Numbered from the stretch's first letter, positions 48,301-56,179 are shown. The stretch is 64,000 nucleotides of DNA from Pyrocephalus nanus (GCA_038380795.1 CM076280.1:5505501-5569500); one strand, 5' to 3'. Notes: generated by a model from the sequence alone, not told the origin. Program-made: numbers and translations.

Positions 48301-48462
48301 GTAGCTCCGTGAGTGGTGGAAAGGCCCCCTGTCTGAAATAAGCCAATCAAACTCCTTGGAGACATGTTGGTTGGTAGCAGCTGGGTCCTGGTGGGAGGGC
48401 TGTACGAGTATATGGTCCCATATAAACAGGAGGTAGAGGAACTCAACAAGCCTCCAGTTCAT
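97..48462 (-). CDS. BRINP1: BRINP1, residues 1-307, five coding exons joined (C-terminus outside window)
   Basis: Join on the minus strand: 48462-48245, 14478-14288, 8813-8644, 7364-7259, 333-97. The five exons read as one uninterrupted frame of 307 codons plus one base. BRINP1 is a neural, secretory-pathway MACPF-family glycoprotein, known from other vertebrates to be induced by BMP and retinoic acid and to restrain cell-cycle progression. Visible in the sequence: a hydrophobic N-terminal signal segment (about residues 1-20), the BRINP-specific stretch with [17 protein letters not shown] (39-55), a MACPF signature at 125-137 (YGTH, seven residues, GG), an N-glycosylation sequon at N156, and a Cys-rich segment with C252, C260, C265, C267, C269, C276 and C278. 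The N-terminus and the [14 protein letters not shown] stretch fit BRINP1 rather than BRINP2 or BRINP3. The family is usually about 760 residues, so roughly 60% is missing because the terminal exon is off the left edge. No frameshift or in-frame stop is seen. Confidence 0.97.
2131..2290 (+). repeat. CR1 fragment
   Basis: It matches the familiar avian CR1 3' region: 'gtgagggtggggaggccctgg', 'aggttgcccagagaagctgtgg', then 'ccccatccctggaagtgtt'. Similarity stops after about 2290, so the 3' terminus is missing. Confidence 0.85.
2685..2705 (+). repeat. Poly-T run
   Basis: A run of about 20 consecutive T. No adjacent retroposon body is recognised. Confidence 0.9.
3771..3838 (-). repeat. CR1 3'-end fragment
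   Basis: It starts with the tandem 'aatcatagaatcatagaatc' CR1 tail in reverse orientation, then 'ggttggaaaagacctccaag' and 'gatcatcgagtccaaccc'. Only the last 70 bases or so of CR1 are recognisable. Confidence 0.9.
4530..4725 (+). repeat. AT-rich low-complexity tract
   Basis: Nearly 200 bp of TATA/ATAT-type sequence with many short palindromes ('atatataatatatatatatg', 'aatataatattaaatatg'). G and C are rare. Confidence 0.85.
5486..5630 (-). repeat. CR1 3'-end fragment
   Basis: It carries the CR1 tail in reverse: 'ggaatcatttaggttggaaa' and 'ccttcaagctcatcaagtcc'. A diverged stretch follows, resembling the 'gtccctaagtgccac' part of CR1. Confidence 0.85.
7259..7364 (-). CDS. BRINP1: BRINP1 coding exon 4
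   Basis: This 106-nt exon codes for residues 194-228 plus the first base of Gly229. It begins [19 protein letters not shown] and ends KLHLQ. The acceptor CTCTGTAG|GTAACA at 7365/7364 has a long CT-rich tract. The donor is AAG|GTAGGG at 7259/7258. It contains C204. It is too short for a simple ORF scan and was found by looking for the expected BRINP1 continuation between the exons at 8.6 kb and 0.3 kb. Its phases (0 in, 1 out) fit both neighbours exactly. Confidence 0.96.
7365..8643 (-). other. BRINP1 intron between coding exons 3 and 4 (1.3 kb)
   Basis: The intron is bounded by GTACTC at its donor and CTGTAG at its acceptor. No repeat or RNA gene is recognised. An open frame on the plus strand (8061-8648) shows no domain and runs antisense into the exon edge. 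Confidence 0.85.
8644..8813 (-). CDS. BRINP1: BRINP1 coding exon 3 (MACPF domain)
   Basis: This 170-nt exon finishes Gly137 and codes for residues 138-193, from [14 protein letters not shown] to STGAIK. The acceptor is GCTGCAG|GAGAG at 8814/8813 and the donor is AAG|GTACTC at 8644/8643, ending in phase 0. It carries the sequon N156-A-T. The run [18 protein letters not shown] is characteristic of BRINP proteins. The six-frame reading continues past the donor into intron with no similarity to the family, which supports the donor position. Confidence 0.97.
10060..10270. repeat. Possible third copy of the AT-rich repeat
   Basis: 'gaaaatcaaaatatttttgt', 'cagttttttcaagcaata', 'gatgaaaaaatggacatttt' and 'tacttttcatcgaaag' have the same flavour of TTTTCATCGAAA/TGAAAAA blocks. 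This is the weakest of the three. Confidence 0.25.
13731..14195 (-). repeat. CR1 copy, about 460 bp, near coding exon 2
   Basis: It runs from the tail ('tggaatcgcagagtggttca', 'ggttggaagggaccacagtg') through 'ctctgggcagcctgttctgtg', 'ctcatgttcagatggaactt' and 'ctcaaggctgaacaggccca' to about 14195. It is 5'-truncated, as is normal for CR1. Its inner edge lies about 95 nt from the donor of BRINP1 coding exon 2, in the same orientation as the gene. Confidence 0.92.
14288..14478 (-). CDS. BRINP1: BRINP1 coding exon 2 (MACPF core)
   Basis: This 191-nt exon codes for the end of Arg73 through Gly136 and the first base of Gly137. The acceptor is CACAG|G at 14479/14478 and the donor is GAG|GTAGGT at 14288/14287. 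It contains [10 protein letters not shown], the [15 protein letters not shown] stretch, and the MACPF signature [12 protein letters not shown], which is completed across the junction. The usual aromatic residue after H in the signature is Ile here. The acceptor's pyrimidine tract is G-interrupted (TGTGTTCCTGTGTTGTCACA), weaker than that of the other exons. A CR1 fragment begins about 95 nt downstream of the donor. Confidence 0.97.
15524..16084. mobile_element. Degraded bird-type solo LTR
   Basis: It starts 'tgtggtttaaccccaactga' and contains 'gcttgtgggttgagataaaa', 'catgacgtgggacaccc', 'agctccttgtgcatccc', 'gctaaaacatccctgtgtga', 'acaaatccaaaacagccc' and 'caacagctactatgg'. It ends near 'tttatcccagtgctaca'. 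This order matches a very common avian LTR family that begins tgtggtttaacccc in this direction. It is heavily diverged, its far end is decayed, and no clear target duplication or internal retroviral sequence remains. Confidence 0.75.
16112..16580 (+). mobile_element. Possible LTR-like element
   Basis: The segment runs from 'tgtgaatgtttagc' to 'taaccagcaca', with a polyadenylation signal AATAAA at 16467-16472. That is followed by 'ggcattcccagcaggatcct', like an R-U5 region. No target duplication is seen. It directly abuts the degraded LTR. The element boundaries are a guess. Confidence 0.3.
17789..17953 (+). repeat. CR1 3'-end fragment
   Basis: It contains 'ccccatccctggaagtgtcc', 'aaggccaagttggatgggg', a diverged 'gtgtccctgcccttggcagg' and the terminal 'attctaggattctatgat' tail. 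Confidence 0.92.
18641..18712 (-). repeat. CR1 3'-end fragment
   Basis: It begins 'tggaatcacaggagggtgaa' and contains 'ggaaggaaccaccagtgggg' and 'tcatctggtccagcct'. This is the same CR1 subtype as the copy at 13.7 kb, but shorter. Confidence 0.8.
22805..22820 (+). repeat. Poly-A run
   Basis: About 16 consecutive A preceded by a T run ('gatttttttgc'). There is no gene-like sequence upstream, so it is not a processed pseudogene tail. Confidence 0.85.
23800..23940 (+). repeat. A/C-rich low-complexity tract
   Basis: About 140 bp of AAC/AAAC units ('aacaacaacaataacaacaa', 'aaacaaacaaacaaaacc'). It is almost free of G and T, an imperfect old microsatellite. Confidence 0.85.
24200..24268 (+). repeat. 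Short tandem duplication, about 35-bp period
   Basis: 'tcaccatctgcattcacagc' with 'ctaccagt' is followed by 'tcaccatctggattcacagc' with 'ctaccagt', two near-identical units. Confidence 0.8.
26405..26520 (+). repeat. Possible MIR/CORE-SINE relic
   Basis: 'gatctcaaagcacctttaaa', 'gtcactgtagatggagaagc' and 'acttttccaaggaagagatc' loosely follow a CORE-SINE of the kind having 'aaagcgctttgcaaa', then 'cagatgaggaaactgag'. It is weak. Confidence 0.35.
26751..27018 (-). repeat. CR1 3'-end fragment, about 270 bp
   Basis: Reverse CR1 with 'ttggcaaagacctccaagac', 'ctgctagaccatgtccctga', 'cttccctgggcagcctgctc' and 'ggccctttcctcgtgtcctg' in the usual order. Confidence 0.92.
27918..28042 (+). repeat. Pentanucleotide microsatellites (TTTTA)n and (TTTTG)n
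   Basis: (TTTTA)n with interruptions lies at about 27924-27955 and (TTTTG)n at about 28021-28041, separated by T-rich sequence. They may come from one diversified T-rich tract. Confidence 0.85.
28350..28446 (+). repeat. CR1 3'-end fragment
   Basis: It contains 'tctgcccatggcaggggctt', 'ggaactggatgatctttagg' and 'gtctgtgattccatga', the terminal 95 bases or so of CR1. Confidence 0.9.
31447..32066. mobile_element. Solo LTR with 5-bp target duplication
   Basis: This 620-bp element begins TGTGATAGTTT and ends AAACCATCACA. Its ends are inverted copies of TGTGATRGTTT with one mismatch. The 5-bp sequence GGGCA is repeated directly outside both ends (31442-31446 and 32067-32071), which marks the insertion. 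There is no internal gag-pol sequence, so it is a solo LTR left by recombination. A 5-bp duplication fits ERVL-like elements, though some class II elements also make 5-6 bp. A TATAAA at 31969-31964 on the minus strand hints at minus orientation, but this is not decisive. Confidence 0.88.
32090..32494 (+). repeat. CR1 copy, about 400 bp
   Basis: CR1 of the 'ggtgacaaggtggggttggg' subtype: 'gaagactcaggggagacctc', 'attgctctctacaactccct', 'tgggctgcccagggag', then the 'aattctgtgattctatgat' tail. It starts about 20 bases after the 3' target duplication of the solo LTR. Confidence 0.92.
32948..32965 (+). repeat. Poly-T run
   Basis: About 16 T with a flanking C/T-rich stretch. No retroposon body is seen next to it. 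Confidence 0.8.
33930..33980 (+). repeat. Possible old LINE/SINE tail
   Basis: 'aaagagctttgagatccctg' and 'gatgag' resemble the 'aaagcgctttgagatc' tail shared by old L3/CR1-related LINEs and their SINEs in amniotes. Confidence 0.35.
35893..36038 (+). repeat. CR1 3'-end fragment
   Basis: It contains 'aagtgtccaaggccaggttg', 'agcaacctggtctagtggaa', 'tatccctgcccatgg' and the tail 'ctctgtgattctataatga'. Confidence 0.93.
37990..38132 (+). repeat. CR1 3'-end fragment, diverged
   Basis: The recognisable parts are 'gagcaccctgatttagtggg', 'ttggactagatgatatttga' and 'gtcccttctaacccaagcc', with a decayed tail 'gattctgtgtttctatg'. Confidence 0.85.
41588..41637 (+). repeat. Short tandem duplication, about 22-bp period
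   Basis: 'aaagctgaacccaagggaaa' is followed directly by 'aaagctgaacccaggggaat'. Confidence 0.75.
41850..42065 (-). repeat. Old AT-rich interspersed repeat, copy B
   Basis: In reverse complement this stretch starts 'agagctgtgcaaataattga' and carries 'gtaaaatgaaaaaatgtaaa' and 'catttcatttca' blocks. That resembles copy A at 58.8 kb (agagctggtcaaaa...). The relationship is inferred by eye. Confidence 0.35.
42290..42398 (+). repeat. CR1 3'-end fragment
   Basis: It contains 'gtgctctgggttgggtgaca', 'ggttggacttgatgatcttg' and the tail 'gaatgattctgtgatctgtg'. It is the same subtype as the copy ending at 32494. Confidence 0.9.
43006..43160 (-). repeat. CR1 fragment, diverged
   Basis: Reverse orientation, with 'cttgaagcagggctatcatc', 'ctcaggctctgtccaggcaa' and 'tgagatggtatctccagcat', matching the CR1 subtype with 'aagcagggctaccatcag'. 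The tail is decayed. Confidence 0.75.
43745..43890 (+). repeat. MIR-like SINE relic
   Basis: The core-like run 'gcaggcaattgctgtcatct', 'cccattctctaggggtggga', 'agtgatttcacccacagcca' and 'caccatgagcctgggg' parallels the MIR core of cattttacagatg, then gtgacttgcccaaggtcac. It is strongly diverged. Confidence 0.55.
46596..46665 (+). repeat. Short CR1 3' tail
   Basis: 'aatgacctctcaaggtcctt', 'cccgacccgtttctccatga' and 'ttctt' resemble the last 50 bases of CR1. The match is too short to be certain. Confidence 0.55.
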
Positions 48463-48512
48463 GCTTTTCTGTCTGCCTTTTTCCTCTCATTCTTGCTCCA
48501 TTCTGTGGAGTC
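48245..48512 (-). CDS. BRINP1: BRINP1 start-codon exon with 50-nt 5' leader
   Basis: The start codon is at 48462-48460 with A at -3, and codes for residues 1-72 plus two bases of Arg73. The start is chosen because [15 protein letters not shown] forms a typical signal sequence and matches the conserved BRINP1 N-terminus. The residues that follow (about 33-73) are the highly conserved stretch ending TTRYKIYR. The donor is AG|GTATGT at 48245/48244. The acceptor, inferred as ACAG|GACT at 48513/48512, follows an almost pure pyrimidine tract. The leader 48463-48512 contains two upstream ATGs, annotated separately. The coding part is 218 nt and ends in phase 2. The acceptor is inferred from sequence and could be tested with RNA reads. 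Confidence 0.95.
48443..48490 (-). promoter_or_regulatory. Upstream ORF overlapping the BRINP1 start codon
   Basis: ATG at 48490-48488 (A at -3) opens a 15-codon frame that ends at TGA 48445-48443. This is 20 nt past the real start codon and in a different frame. Ribosomes using it would bypass the BRINP1 start, so it could lower translation. Its start overlaps the stop of the shorter upstream ORF. Function is inferred from position only. Confidence 0.6.
48487..48501 (-). promoter_or_regulatory. Four-codon upstream ORF in the BRINP1 leader
   Basis: ATG at 48501-48499 reads four codons (M-E-Q-E) and stops at TGA 48489-48487. Context is strong, with A at -3 and G at +4. The stop codon overlaps the ATG of the next upstream ORF (ATGA arrangement). 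It lies wholly in the inferred 5' leader of the start-codon exon. Confidence 0.6.
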
Positions 48513-48602
48513 CTGTTGAAAATAGAGAGGGAATAGGAGGAAGGAGAGAGAGAGAGAGAGAAATGGAGGGGAGGAGAGGGAGGAGGGAGAGAAAGAGAGA
48601 GT
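48513..48602 (-). promoter_or_regulatory. Extended polypyrimidine tract and acceptor of the start-codon exon
   Basis: On the coding strand this is about 90 nt of nearly pure C/T, including a (CT)n microsatellite at about 48545-48561, ending in TTTTCAACAG at the acceptor. The tract is far longer than a usual 15-25 nt one. Such tracts are known binding targets of PTB-type splicing regulators. The regulatory role is an inference. Confidence 0.6.
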
Positions 48603-49086
48603 TTAAAAATGGCAATTGCTTTGATCCTTTGACAACCGTCTCTCAGAGTGCAAATTGACAGGAAAAATCTAGTTTTAAAAGCCTTCAGTTTGCCTGTGTT
48701 ACAGCTTAGAGTATTTGGCAGTGTTTTATTCATGTGCCTAAGTGGTGCCTTTAACCTCCTGAGCATATATCACCTTTGAAATAACCGGGTCCTGACCTGA
48801 GCCATCCTCACCCCAGCTTCTCCATCATTTCCCTCGTGAAGTTCTCTGCAGTGCTGCAAAGGCGAGTGAAGGCCGGGCACAGGAGGTGGCTGCACCCCAG
48901 GCTACAATTACCCCTTTATTGTCCCTTTAATGCTGTGCCAGAGAAACGTGTCTTCTGCTTTCATGTCTCTCTGATGATCTGTAATCCATACTCTGTGCAA
49001 CCTGAGCAATCTATAAAGACCCAGCTCTCACTTTAAAGCGTTGCCAAAAAAAGAAATAAAACAAAATAATCACCCAGGCTCCGGCG

Positions 49087-49141
49087 AGGAGCACACACGG
49101 ACACACAGACACAGACACACACACACAGAGACACGCACACA
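49087..49141 (+). repeat. CA-rich microsatellite
   Basis: Interrupted (CA)n with ACACAG variants ('cacacagacacagacacaca'). It is imperfect and so probably old. Confidence 0.85.
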
Positions 49142-49514
49142 ACCATGAAATCCTGCCAAATTCTGACAGATAAAAATGTCCTCAACCTGCTTTCCTGCCT
49201 GGGTTTGGGGAGGTGTGTGTCTGGTGCAGGGGGACGGGGTCTGTTGCTGTTTCAGTTATGGTAGGACCTCCAGGCTCTTCCCAAGATCAAGGCTCTGCAG
49301 GGTGACATATTTAACATGCATATTCAGCGTAGGAGCTTTACTAGGGACCTTCAGGGGATGCTCCACACCACCTGGAGCAGGGCACGCTGTCGCTGCCGTG
49401 GTGGGAGAGCGGCTGTCCCGCTGCACCCCCAGCACAGTGCGGCCGAGGACAGCCCTGCCACGAGCCAGCTCCTCTCCCTGACGAGTGACAAGACATATGA
49501 TGAGTGGGAAGGGA

Positions 49515-49620
49515 AGCAGAGGGGTGAGGTGCCTTGCCAAAGGTTACTCAGCACGCCATGGATACAGCTGGAAGAGAGCCCTCGTCTCCTGACTCCCATT
49601 TCCAGCGTTAGATCATCCGC
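49515..49620 (+). repeat. MIR-like SINE relic
   Basis: 'gaggtgccttgccaaaggtt', 'actcagcacgccatggatac', 'agctggaagagagccctcgt' and 'ctcctgactcccatttccag' follow the order of the MIR core (gtgacttgcccaaggtcac, then ctcctgactcccag). Confidence 0.7.
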
Positions 49621-52600
49621 CCCCACAGTCAGGCTGCTGGCCTGATGCCCTTCTCCAAACAAAGCCACGTGCTCCCCTGGGGGCAGGTGAGGGCCTTGTT
49701 TAGCACCCTGCACCCAGTGTGGAACCCCCCCCACTTTCTTCTGAACCACAAGCTGCTGGGCTGTGCTCCTCGTCACTGGGAGCTGCTCAGAAAAATCCCT
49801 CTCTCCACACTCAGGACCAGTTCTTCCTCCTGTCCTTGGGATTTATGGAGGATGTGTCAACAGGGTGTGCACACCTGGGCAGGCAGAGCCATCTTAAGGC
49901 TGCATCCCCCACTCTAGGAGCTCAAACCTGGCCAAAAGTTTTCCCCCTGGTCAGGTGATACCCACCTATTTCTGCAAAGTACAGTGTAGAGAGACTGCAG
50001 CTACTTTTTAAAGCAGGAGAAAGGCTATGTAGAGCTCTGCCACAGTGAGATTTAGTGTCAGGCTTATTTATACATCTCCAGAAACCCTTCTGAGTCCACC
50101 ATAAGCACTCCAAAAGTTTGCAATTCCCAGAGAGAAAAGCTTTTGCTAAGAGTGTAGGAGAGGCCAAACCGAGGTGTGCCAGAGGTGCCACACACATTCA
50201 CACCGTGGCTGGTGCGAGCAGCAGAGCACAGACCAGAGGCCATCAGCATTTCTGGTTGGCATGAACCACCTCCCATGCTCCAGGAATTCTCACCAAGAGC
50301 ACGGCAAAGCTTCAGCCCACGGCAGTGAGTGTGCAAGTCTGCTGTGCAGGGGGATTGAAGCCCTGAGAGTGCCGGGGAGCACCGGAGCCAAGTGTGAGCC
50401 GGGGTGTGTGGGAGCCTGCACGTGTGCACAGCATGTGTCAGTGGAGCTGCAGTGAGCTCAGCAGCACTTGACAAGGCAGAGTTGTGTAAGTCTGGTTAAA
50501 AATGACACTCAGCTGTTGCATTACAGGGAGAAATGAGAGAAAATTAAGCACGGGCAAGTCGATGAATGTTCGGTTTTTCTGTTGGCCACGTGTAAACTTC
50601 TTTGTAATTGCAGAGGGAGTATTACTGTTATTAAACCTGGTGGGACCTGCAGCTCCTGGCTGAGGAGGTTGTTCCTGTTCTGGAGACATGTATTTAACGT
50701 CAGCCTTCACCACTGGCTCCTGCTTCACTCATACAGAGGGCAGTTCTCAGTGCTTTAGTCCCTCACCTCACACAAATGACTGGTTCAAGTTTACCTTTAA
50801 AATCAGGGGGCTGGGGAGTTTTCAGACCCACACTGAGGGGATCAGAGCATATTCCAAGTGGGCTACAGTACACCTCTGCTTCCACTCACAGCAGTCATGA
50901 GCCTGAGGTGATTACTGGGACGTGCTCCCAGCTGTGTCCCACTCTCAGGATTTCCAAATTCCAGTTCAGCAGTTTCTACTGGCTCTCCACTCTCGCTAAT
51001 CTTGTCCCACCACTGTGGAGTGCAGCTGCCAGCTCAGCAGATTTGCCCTTAGCAGGATATGCCATCACTGCTGATAACGATCAGGTGTTCTGCACATGTT
51101 GTCCAAGCTGGCTTGGTTGTCTGTTCATTAAACTCATCCATAACTGCTTCCCTCATCAGCCAGCCTGGATCAGTTTTCCTTTAAATATTTCACTTTCTAT
51201 TGAATTCCTATTGCAAAGAGAGGCTGGGAGCTCTTGCACACCAAGGTGGAGTGACAGCCTCCTTCCAGCTCCCAGCACAGTGTAAGTGAGAACAAAAACA
51301 TGAGAAGAACCAAACAAAATGAGTTTCAGAGAAATCCCAGTGTGTCCTCTCACATGAGAACATCATACATTGGGGAAATATTGGCTTGTGACAGGAAGGA
51401 GATATTCCCTAATTTCCCACACATACCACCTTCATCCTCCCTTCCTTTCCTTCAGGCCACAGTCAGAGTCAGGATGATTAGGGTTGTGATGGCTCTTAGC
51501 CAAGAGGTAAAACATGGGGAGAATATGCCTTGAGACCACTGTAAGAAATGGCCACATCTCCAGTCTGGAAGCTGGATCAGTGCTGAGAGCAGGGAATGGT
51601 GCCTGAGGCAATGGAGGATGGTAGAGCACAACTGGGTCTAGACTGCTATCACACCATCAACTTTAATTTTTTAGTAGTATCTTTTTCCCCCCTGTAGCTG
51701 CTGTAGAGATGTTGTTTCACATTAAAGATTAATACACTCCACAGGGCTGGTCCCCATGGAAGCTATAAAGCTCACTAAAGTGGGATTATTTTGTGTCTAA
51801 GGCAATATTGTGAGGTGCATTCAATCTAACTCCTAACAAGCTTGAATCTGAAATTAATTTGTCAGGTGTCTTTATGGGGCTCCACTGATGTGAGATATGT
51901 TCTGGGGATTTGGAAAAAGGGAAGAGAGAAGTGACGTGATGTCTCCAAGTCTATAAACCTCGGGTTGGAGACCCAATGCTAACCAAAAGCTAAATCTGGC
52001 ACAGAAGGAACCTCAGCACTAAAGGGGAGGCTTGGGGGAGTCAGACACTGAGTTTTGATCCAGGAATCCAGTGTTGTGCTCAATTCTGCCCCAGACACCA
52101 GGACCTTGGTCAGTGCCCTTGCATGCTTTTTTTTTTTGGCCTCACTTTCCAATTGCCAACATGGAGTCACAGCAGTGTTTGTGTGACTGCTTGGACCACA
52201 AACTTGTTGGAGAGGCCAGAATCTGGTTGTAGCATCTACCAGAATGCAAATCTGCTGCCCACACTACTCACCAGGTGTTTCTGTCCTATAAGCAAGGAAC
52301 GACAACCATCTCGGCCAGCTTTGTAACGTGGCAGTTGAAATAATCCGAGCTAAAAAGCTCCCTTTCCACTCAGGAGCAGCACAGAGCAGTGCAGTGAGCT
52401 GGGTCCTTCTGGTTCATGTCAACAAACACCATCATGCAAATGTCACATCTGTTAACAAACATGATCAGTGGGTGAGCCAGAACACGGGCTACGGTTCATG
52501 GTAAATAAGTGGTGGGAGAAGAAAATGTTCCATGTGCTGGTTCTGAGTCATGTTCCAGTCATTTTCCAGCATCGTCCATCCCTCAGTGCAAATGGAGATT

Positions 52601-52877
52601 CCTGTTACAACCCCTGGTAGTTTATTAGGTGGTTTAAGGTGGCCTTTCTCTAATAGAAATTCAGTCTGGAGCATTAAATGTTCCTTATCTTATGAGTCTT
52701 CAGGGTTCTTGGAGGAAAAATAGGCAAGTACTTTCTGTAAAGTGCAAGTTGTATTTGAATGTACACTTAATTTCATCGTGATTGATATCTGTGTGTTAAT
52801 TATATTCTATTTTCGGCATTACCTTTGCTGTCACAAGGCAGTGCCTTTTATCCAAGGAGTTCAAATTGAATTAGAGA

Positions 52878-52970
52878 CATTAATTAAAGCTCTCAGCACT
52901 CTAGTAAGGCAGGCAAGTGCTGTTACTCCCATTGTTTCTTGAAATAAGAAGAAAAGAATAGAGCTGGGTG
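52878..52970 (+). repeat. MIR-like SINE relic (5' half)
   Basis: 'gctctcagcactctagtaag', 'gcaggcaagtgctgttactc' and 'ccattgtttcttgaaataag' resemble MIR 'ctcacaacaccctgtgagg', then 'tattattatccccatttta'. Confidence 0.5.
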
Positions 52971-55109
52971 TCTACTTAGCCACTTAAAAGGTAATTTTTA
53001 TACAGTGGGATAGCTCAGAATGATAGATTTTGCACAAAATGATATTGCAAGGTCTGTTTTGTATGAGAGAGGCTGTGCAGCCCCAGCTCCCTCTACAAAT
53101 GGGCAGACAGGATGCAAGTGCTCTGACTCTGCTTGCTGTGAACACTCCACTCCTCCTCTGCTTCCTGGGATTTTCTACCTATCTCCCAACCTCTTCACCT
53201 TTCATTTATCCCTTCTGTTAGACTCAAATTGATCTTGCACACATCCCTCCTGTTTTCCCCCGTGCTTGTTGTTGGGAACTATTTCCATCAGAAATGCAGA
53301 CTCAGGAAAGAGAAATTACTGAACACATTATTTGCAGTGAAGAAATAAGTCCCCTATCTCTTTAAGCTTCATGCACCAATAATTCTTCCTTGTGTCCCAC
53401 ATTTGGTTCTTGGCAGGTTGGGAGAGGTTTCTGCCTGCTGCCATTTACCAGAGGGAGGAGGCTAACAATTGCTATTTGTATCTGAAACACTTCTGTTCTG
53501 CAGCAACTTCACACAGTGCTTTAGGATGCTGATAAATTAGTAAGAGGCTGAAGTGTCAGGGGAGAGATGAAACAGCTTATGTTAGTTTAGAGCTCGACCC
53601 TGTAAAGTGACGAATGTCTGACCTCATTTCAGCAAACAGCTTAAGTGTACCCTTAATTTTAAGTAGGGATAAGCTCCTCTGGATTTTACTCAGCCATCCC
53701 TGCTTTGAGTTAACTGTGCACTCACATTCCTGATAGACAGGTAACTACTGCCCAACATCTTTAGGATTTAACCTGGGGGAGGTGCAACTGGAGCAATAAC
53801 ATTTATGTCCTGCCTCTAATTCAGAGGTGGCTCATGGAAGTGCTGGAAGGCAGCAACCATGGAGCAGCTCTGCCTGTCCTTTGGAAACCCCATTCAGCAA
53901 TCCAACCGAGCTGGGGACACCTTTTCTGTCAGAGCCAGAGGAAAAGAGGGAACACGGATGGAAAGGGATGGGGAAGCCAATCTGTCTGGGTTTGTTAAGT
54001 CGTGGGAACTGCTGTGGATAAACCTGAGCTCTGGGAAAACAGAGTTTGGGCACTTCTGACCTAGATGTCTTTACAGCTCAAACTTGCAGACACTGATATC
54101 TGGCTGGAGTCAGGGATGGAGCTGCAATTCAGCAGTGGCTCTGAGTCCCTGGATGACTGTGGCATGCAACATTGTAAAATTCCAAATGGTTGTAAAGCTA
54201 TTTCTTTATGGAAGTGGGATTTCACCATTTCAGGCAGTACTGACTGAATTCCTCCCCAAACCTCGGTAACTCTGCACTGATTGGTGTCTAAATTTGCATT
54301 ATTCTTTAACCATTTCAATTTTAAATATGCATGAGTGGTTAAACCTGTGGGATATTCATCAGCTGAAACATTTTTAGGTGAGGAAAGGCAAAGAGAGAGG
54401 ATAAGAAATACCTTTCCAAGAATACCAACACAGTCCACAAATTCCCTTCACTTTTGCCAAATTGCTCATGCTGAAAAAAATAATGATTGGGAGATGTCAG
54501 TGTTTGGGTTGTGAAAGCTCCAAGGGGAAACATTTCCAAATCTCTATTTCAAACTACTCAAGCTTTTTCTCCTTTTGATTTGTCTCTCCATCCTCTTAAG
54601 AGGAAACAGTGATAAAAATATTACTTTTGACCCCAAATGACTTCGAGGAGAAGAGACTTTTTTTTCTCTTCAGTTTGTCAACACTTCGCTTACAACTTGT
54701 CAGAATATTCAGTGAACCAAAACCACCCTACAAACCCGCCTTTATTAATGCAGTTCAACCAGCAGCCTAAAGGGAGCAGGTTTTGTGCAGAAACTCTAAT
54801 TACTCCCTGCCTGTAACGAGGCGAGAATCACACTGGTAACAGCTCCGGTAACAGCTCCGTACCTGCTTTCAGCTCGTTTGTTCCCACCACTTCAGCTAAT
54901 TATAAAGCACTGGTGTAATGATGATGGGGGTGAGAGGCACCTTGAAACCAAGCAGGACAGGGAGAAGCCTCCACCAAGTCACAACAGCAGGTGGTGCTGG
55001 ACAGAGGGAGTTAAACTTCAATAGTCCTCATCATAAATCATAAAAAGAATTCCAGGATCTGCAGGCACTTGGTTCAGGGATCTGCTTGGAGAGGAGAACC
55101 TCCTCTCCA

Positions 55110-55520
55110 CGTGCGCACAGATATGTGGTGAAGTGTCAGGGCTATGGAGATGGTGAAGAGTTTGGGGGGGAAGCCACATTGAGGAGACAATGAGGTTTGT
55201 TCATCTGGAGAGGAGGAGACGTCATTCTGGTATTCAGATTCCTCACAAAGGGAGGTGTAGAGAGAGGCACTGATCTGTTCTGTCTGTGGATCAACAATAG
55301 AACCCGAGGGAATGGCTGAAGTTGTCAGGGCAGGGTCAGATTGGATCGCAGGAAAATGTTCTTCCCCCAGAGGGTGGTTGGCACTGAACTGGCTCCCAAG
55401 GCTGACAGAGCTCAAGGAACATTTGGATAACACTCTGAGGGACAGGATGGGATTGTTGGGATGTCTGTGCAGGGCCAGGAGTTGGACTGGATGATCCTTG
55501 TGGGTCCCTTCCAACACAAC
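55110..55520 (+). repeat. CR1 copy, about 400 bp, diverged
   Basis: Old CR1 with 'catctggagaggaggagacg', 'ttcccccagagggtggttgg', 'gctcaaggaacatttggata' and 'ggactggatgatccttgtgg' in the expected order. The terminal tail is lost. Confidence 0.85.
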
Positions 55521-56179
55521 CCTGTGGTGTTGAAGACAGTCCTGCTGCACCGAGCCCGGACCGGTCCCACCATAGGTGCTGCAAGAACAGAAACCAGCAA
55601 GGCAATCCATGCCCCAAAAAGCTCACAGTCTAATTAGGAGACCAAGGACACCAGATGGCCAGGGACAGATGGGGGAGCACGAGGGAACAGTGAGATAATA
55701 CCGCTCAGCGGGCTGTGGAGCAGTGGTGTCAGCACACCAGCAGCCCGACTGTTGGCAGGATTTTGATAGCTATTGTCACAAATGAGAGTTAAAAATAGGG
55801 AGGCTGGATAATGAGCTCTCTTTGTAGATGTTTGTGAGGAACTCCTCTCATTTGTGAAGTGGCAGAGATAGGATGAATATAGATGATAATAATAATGATA
55901 AATTGCACTTTTCTGAGCTGCTTATTAAAAAAAAATATGGTGGGTTGTGAGCAGTGATTTCTATTAAGCACTGCCCTGAACTTGAAATTATTCCTACTAT
56001 TATTAAATTATTGTCCTAGCTAGTCCACTTCCCCATAATTTCATTCTAAGTTACACAAAAATGCAGCTCTTTCTTCTGTCTTCCTCTGTATTTATACACC
56101 TCATATCAAAGTCCAGTAATCTCATAAGTGTTAATAGATTTTTATCCTTGCAGTAGCTTTAGGAAATCGGGAAGTGCTG

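Noticed and set aside
47478..48449. Minus-strand open frame of 323 codons over the start-codon exon and the following intron
   Set aside because: It reads the BRINP1 exon out of frame and runs through the GTATGT donor into intron. It has no recognisable domain and is a shadow of the real exon plus chance openness.
49350..49480. CpG-containing patch as a BRINP1 promoter
   Set aside because: It has only a moderate number of CpGs over about 130 bp next to a MIR-like relic. It is too short and weak for a CpG island, and there is no TATA or exon-donor pattern to support a first exon.
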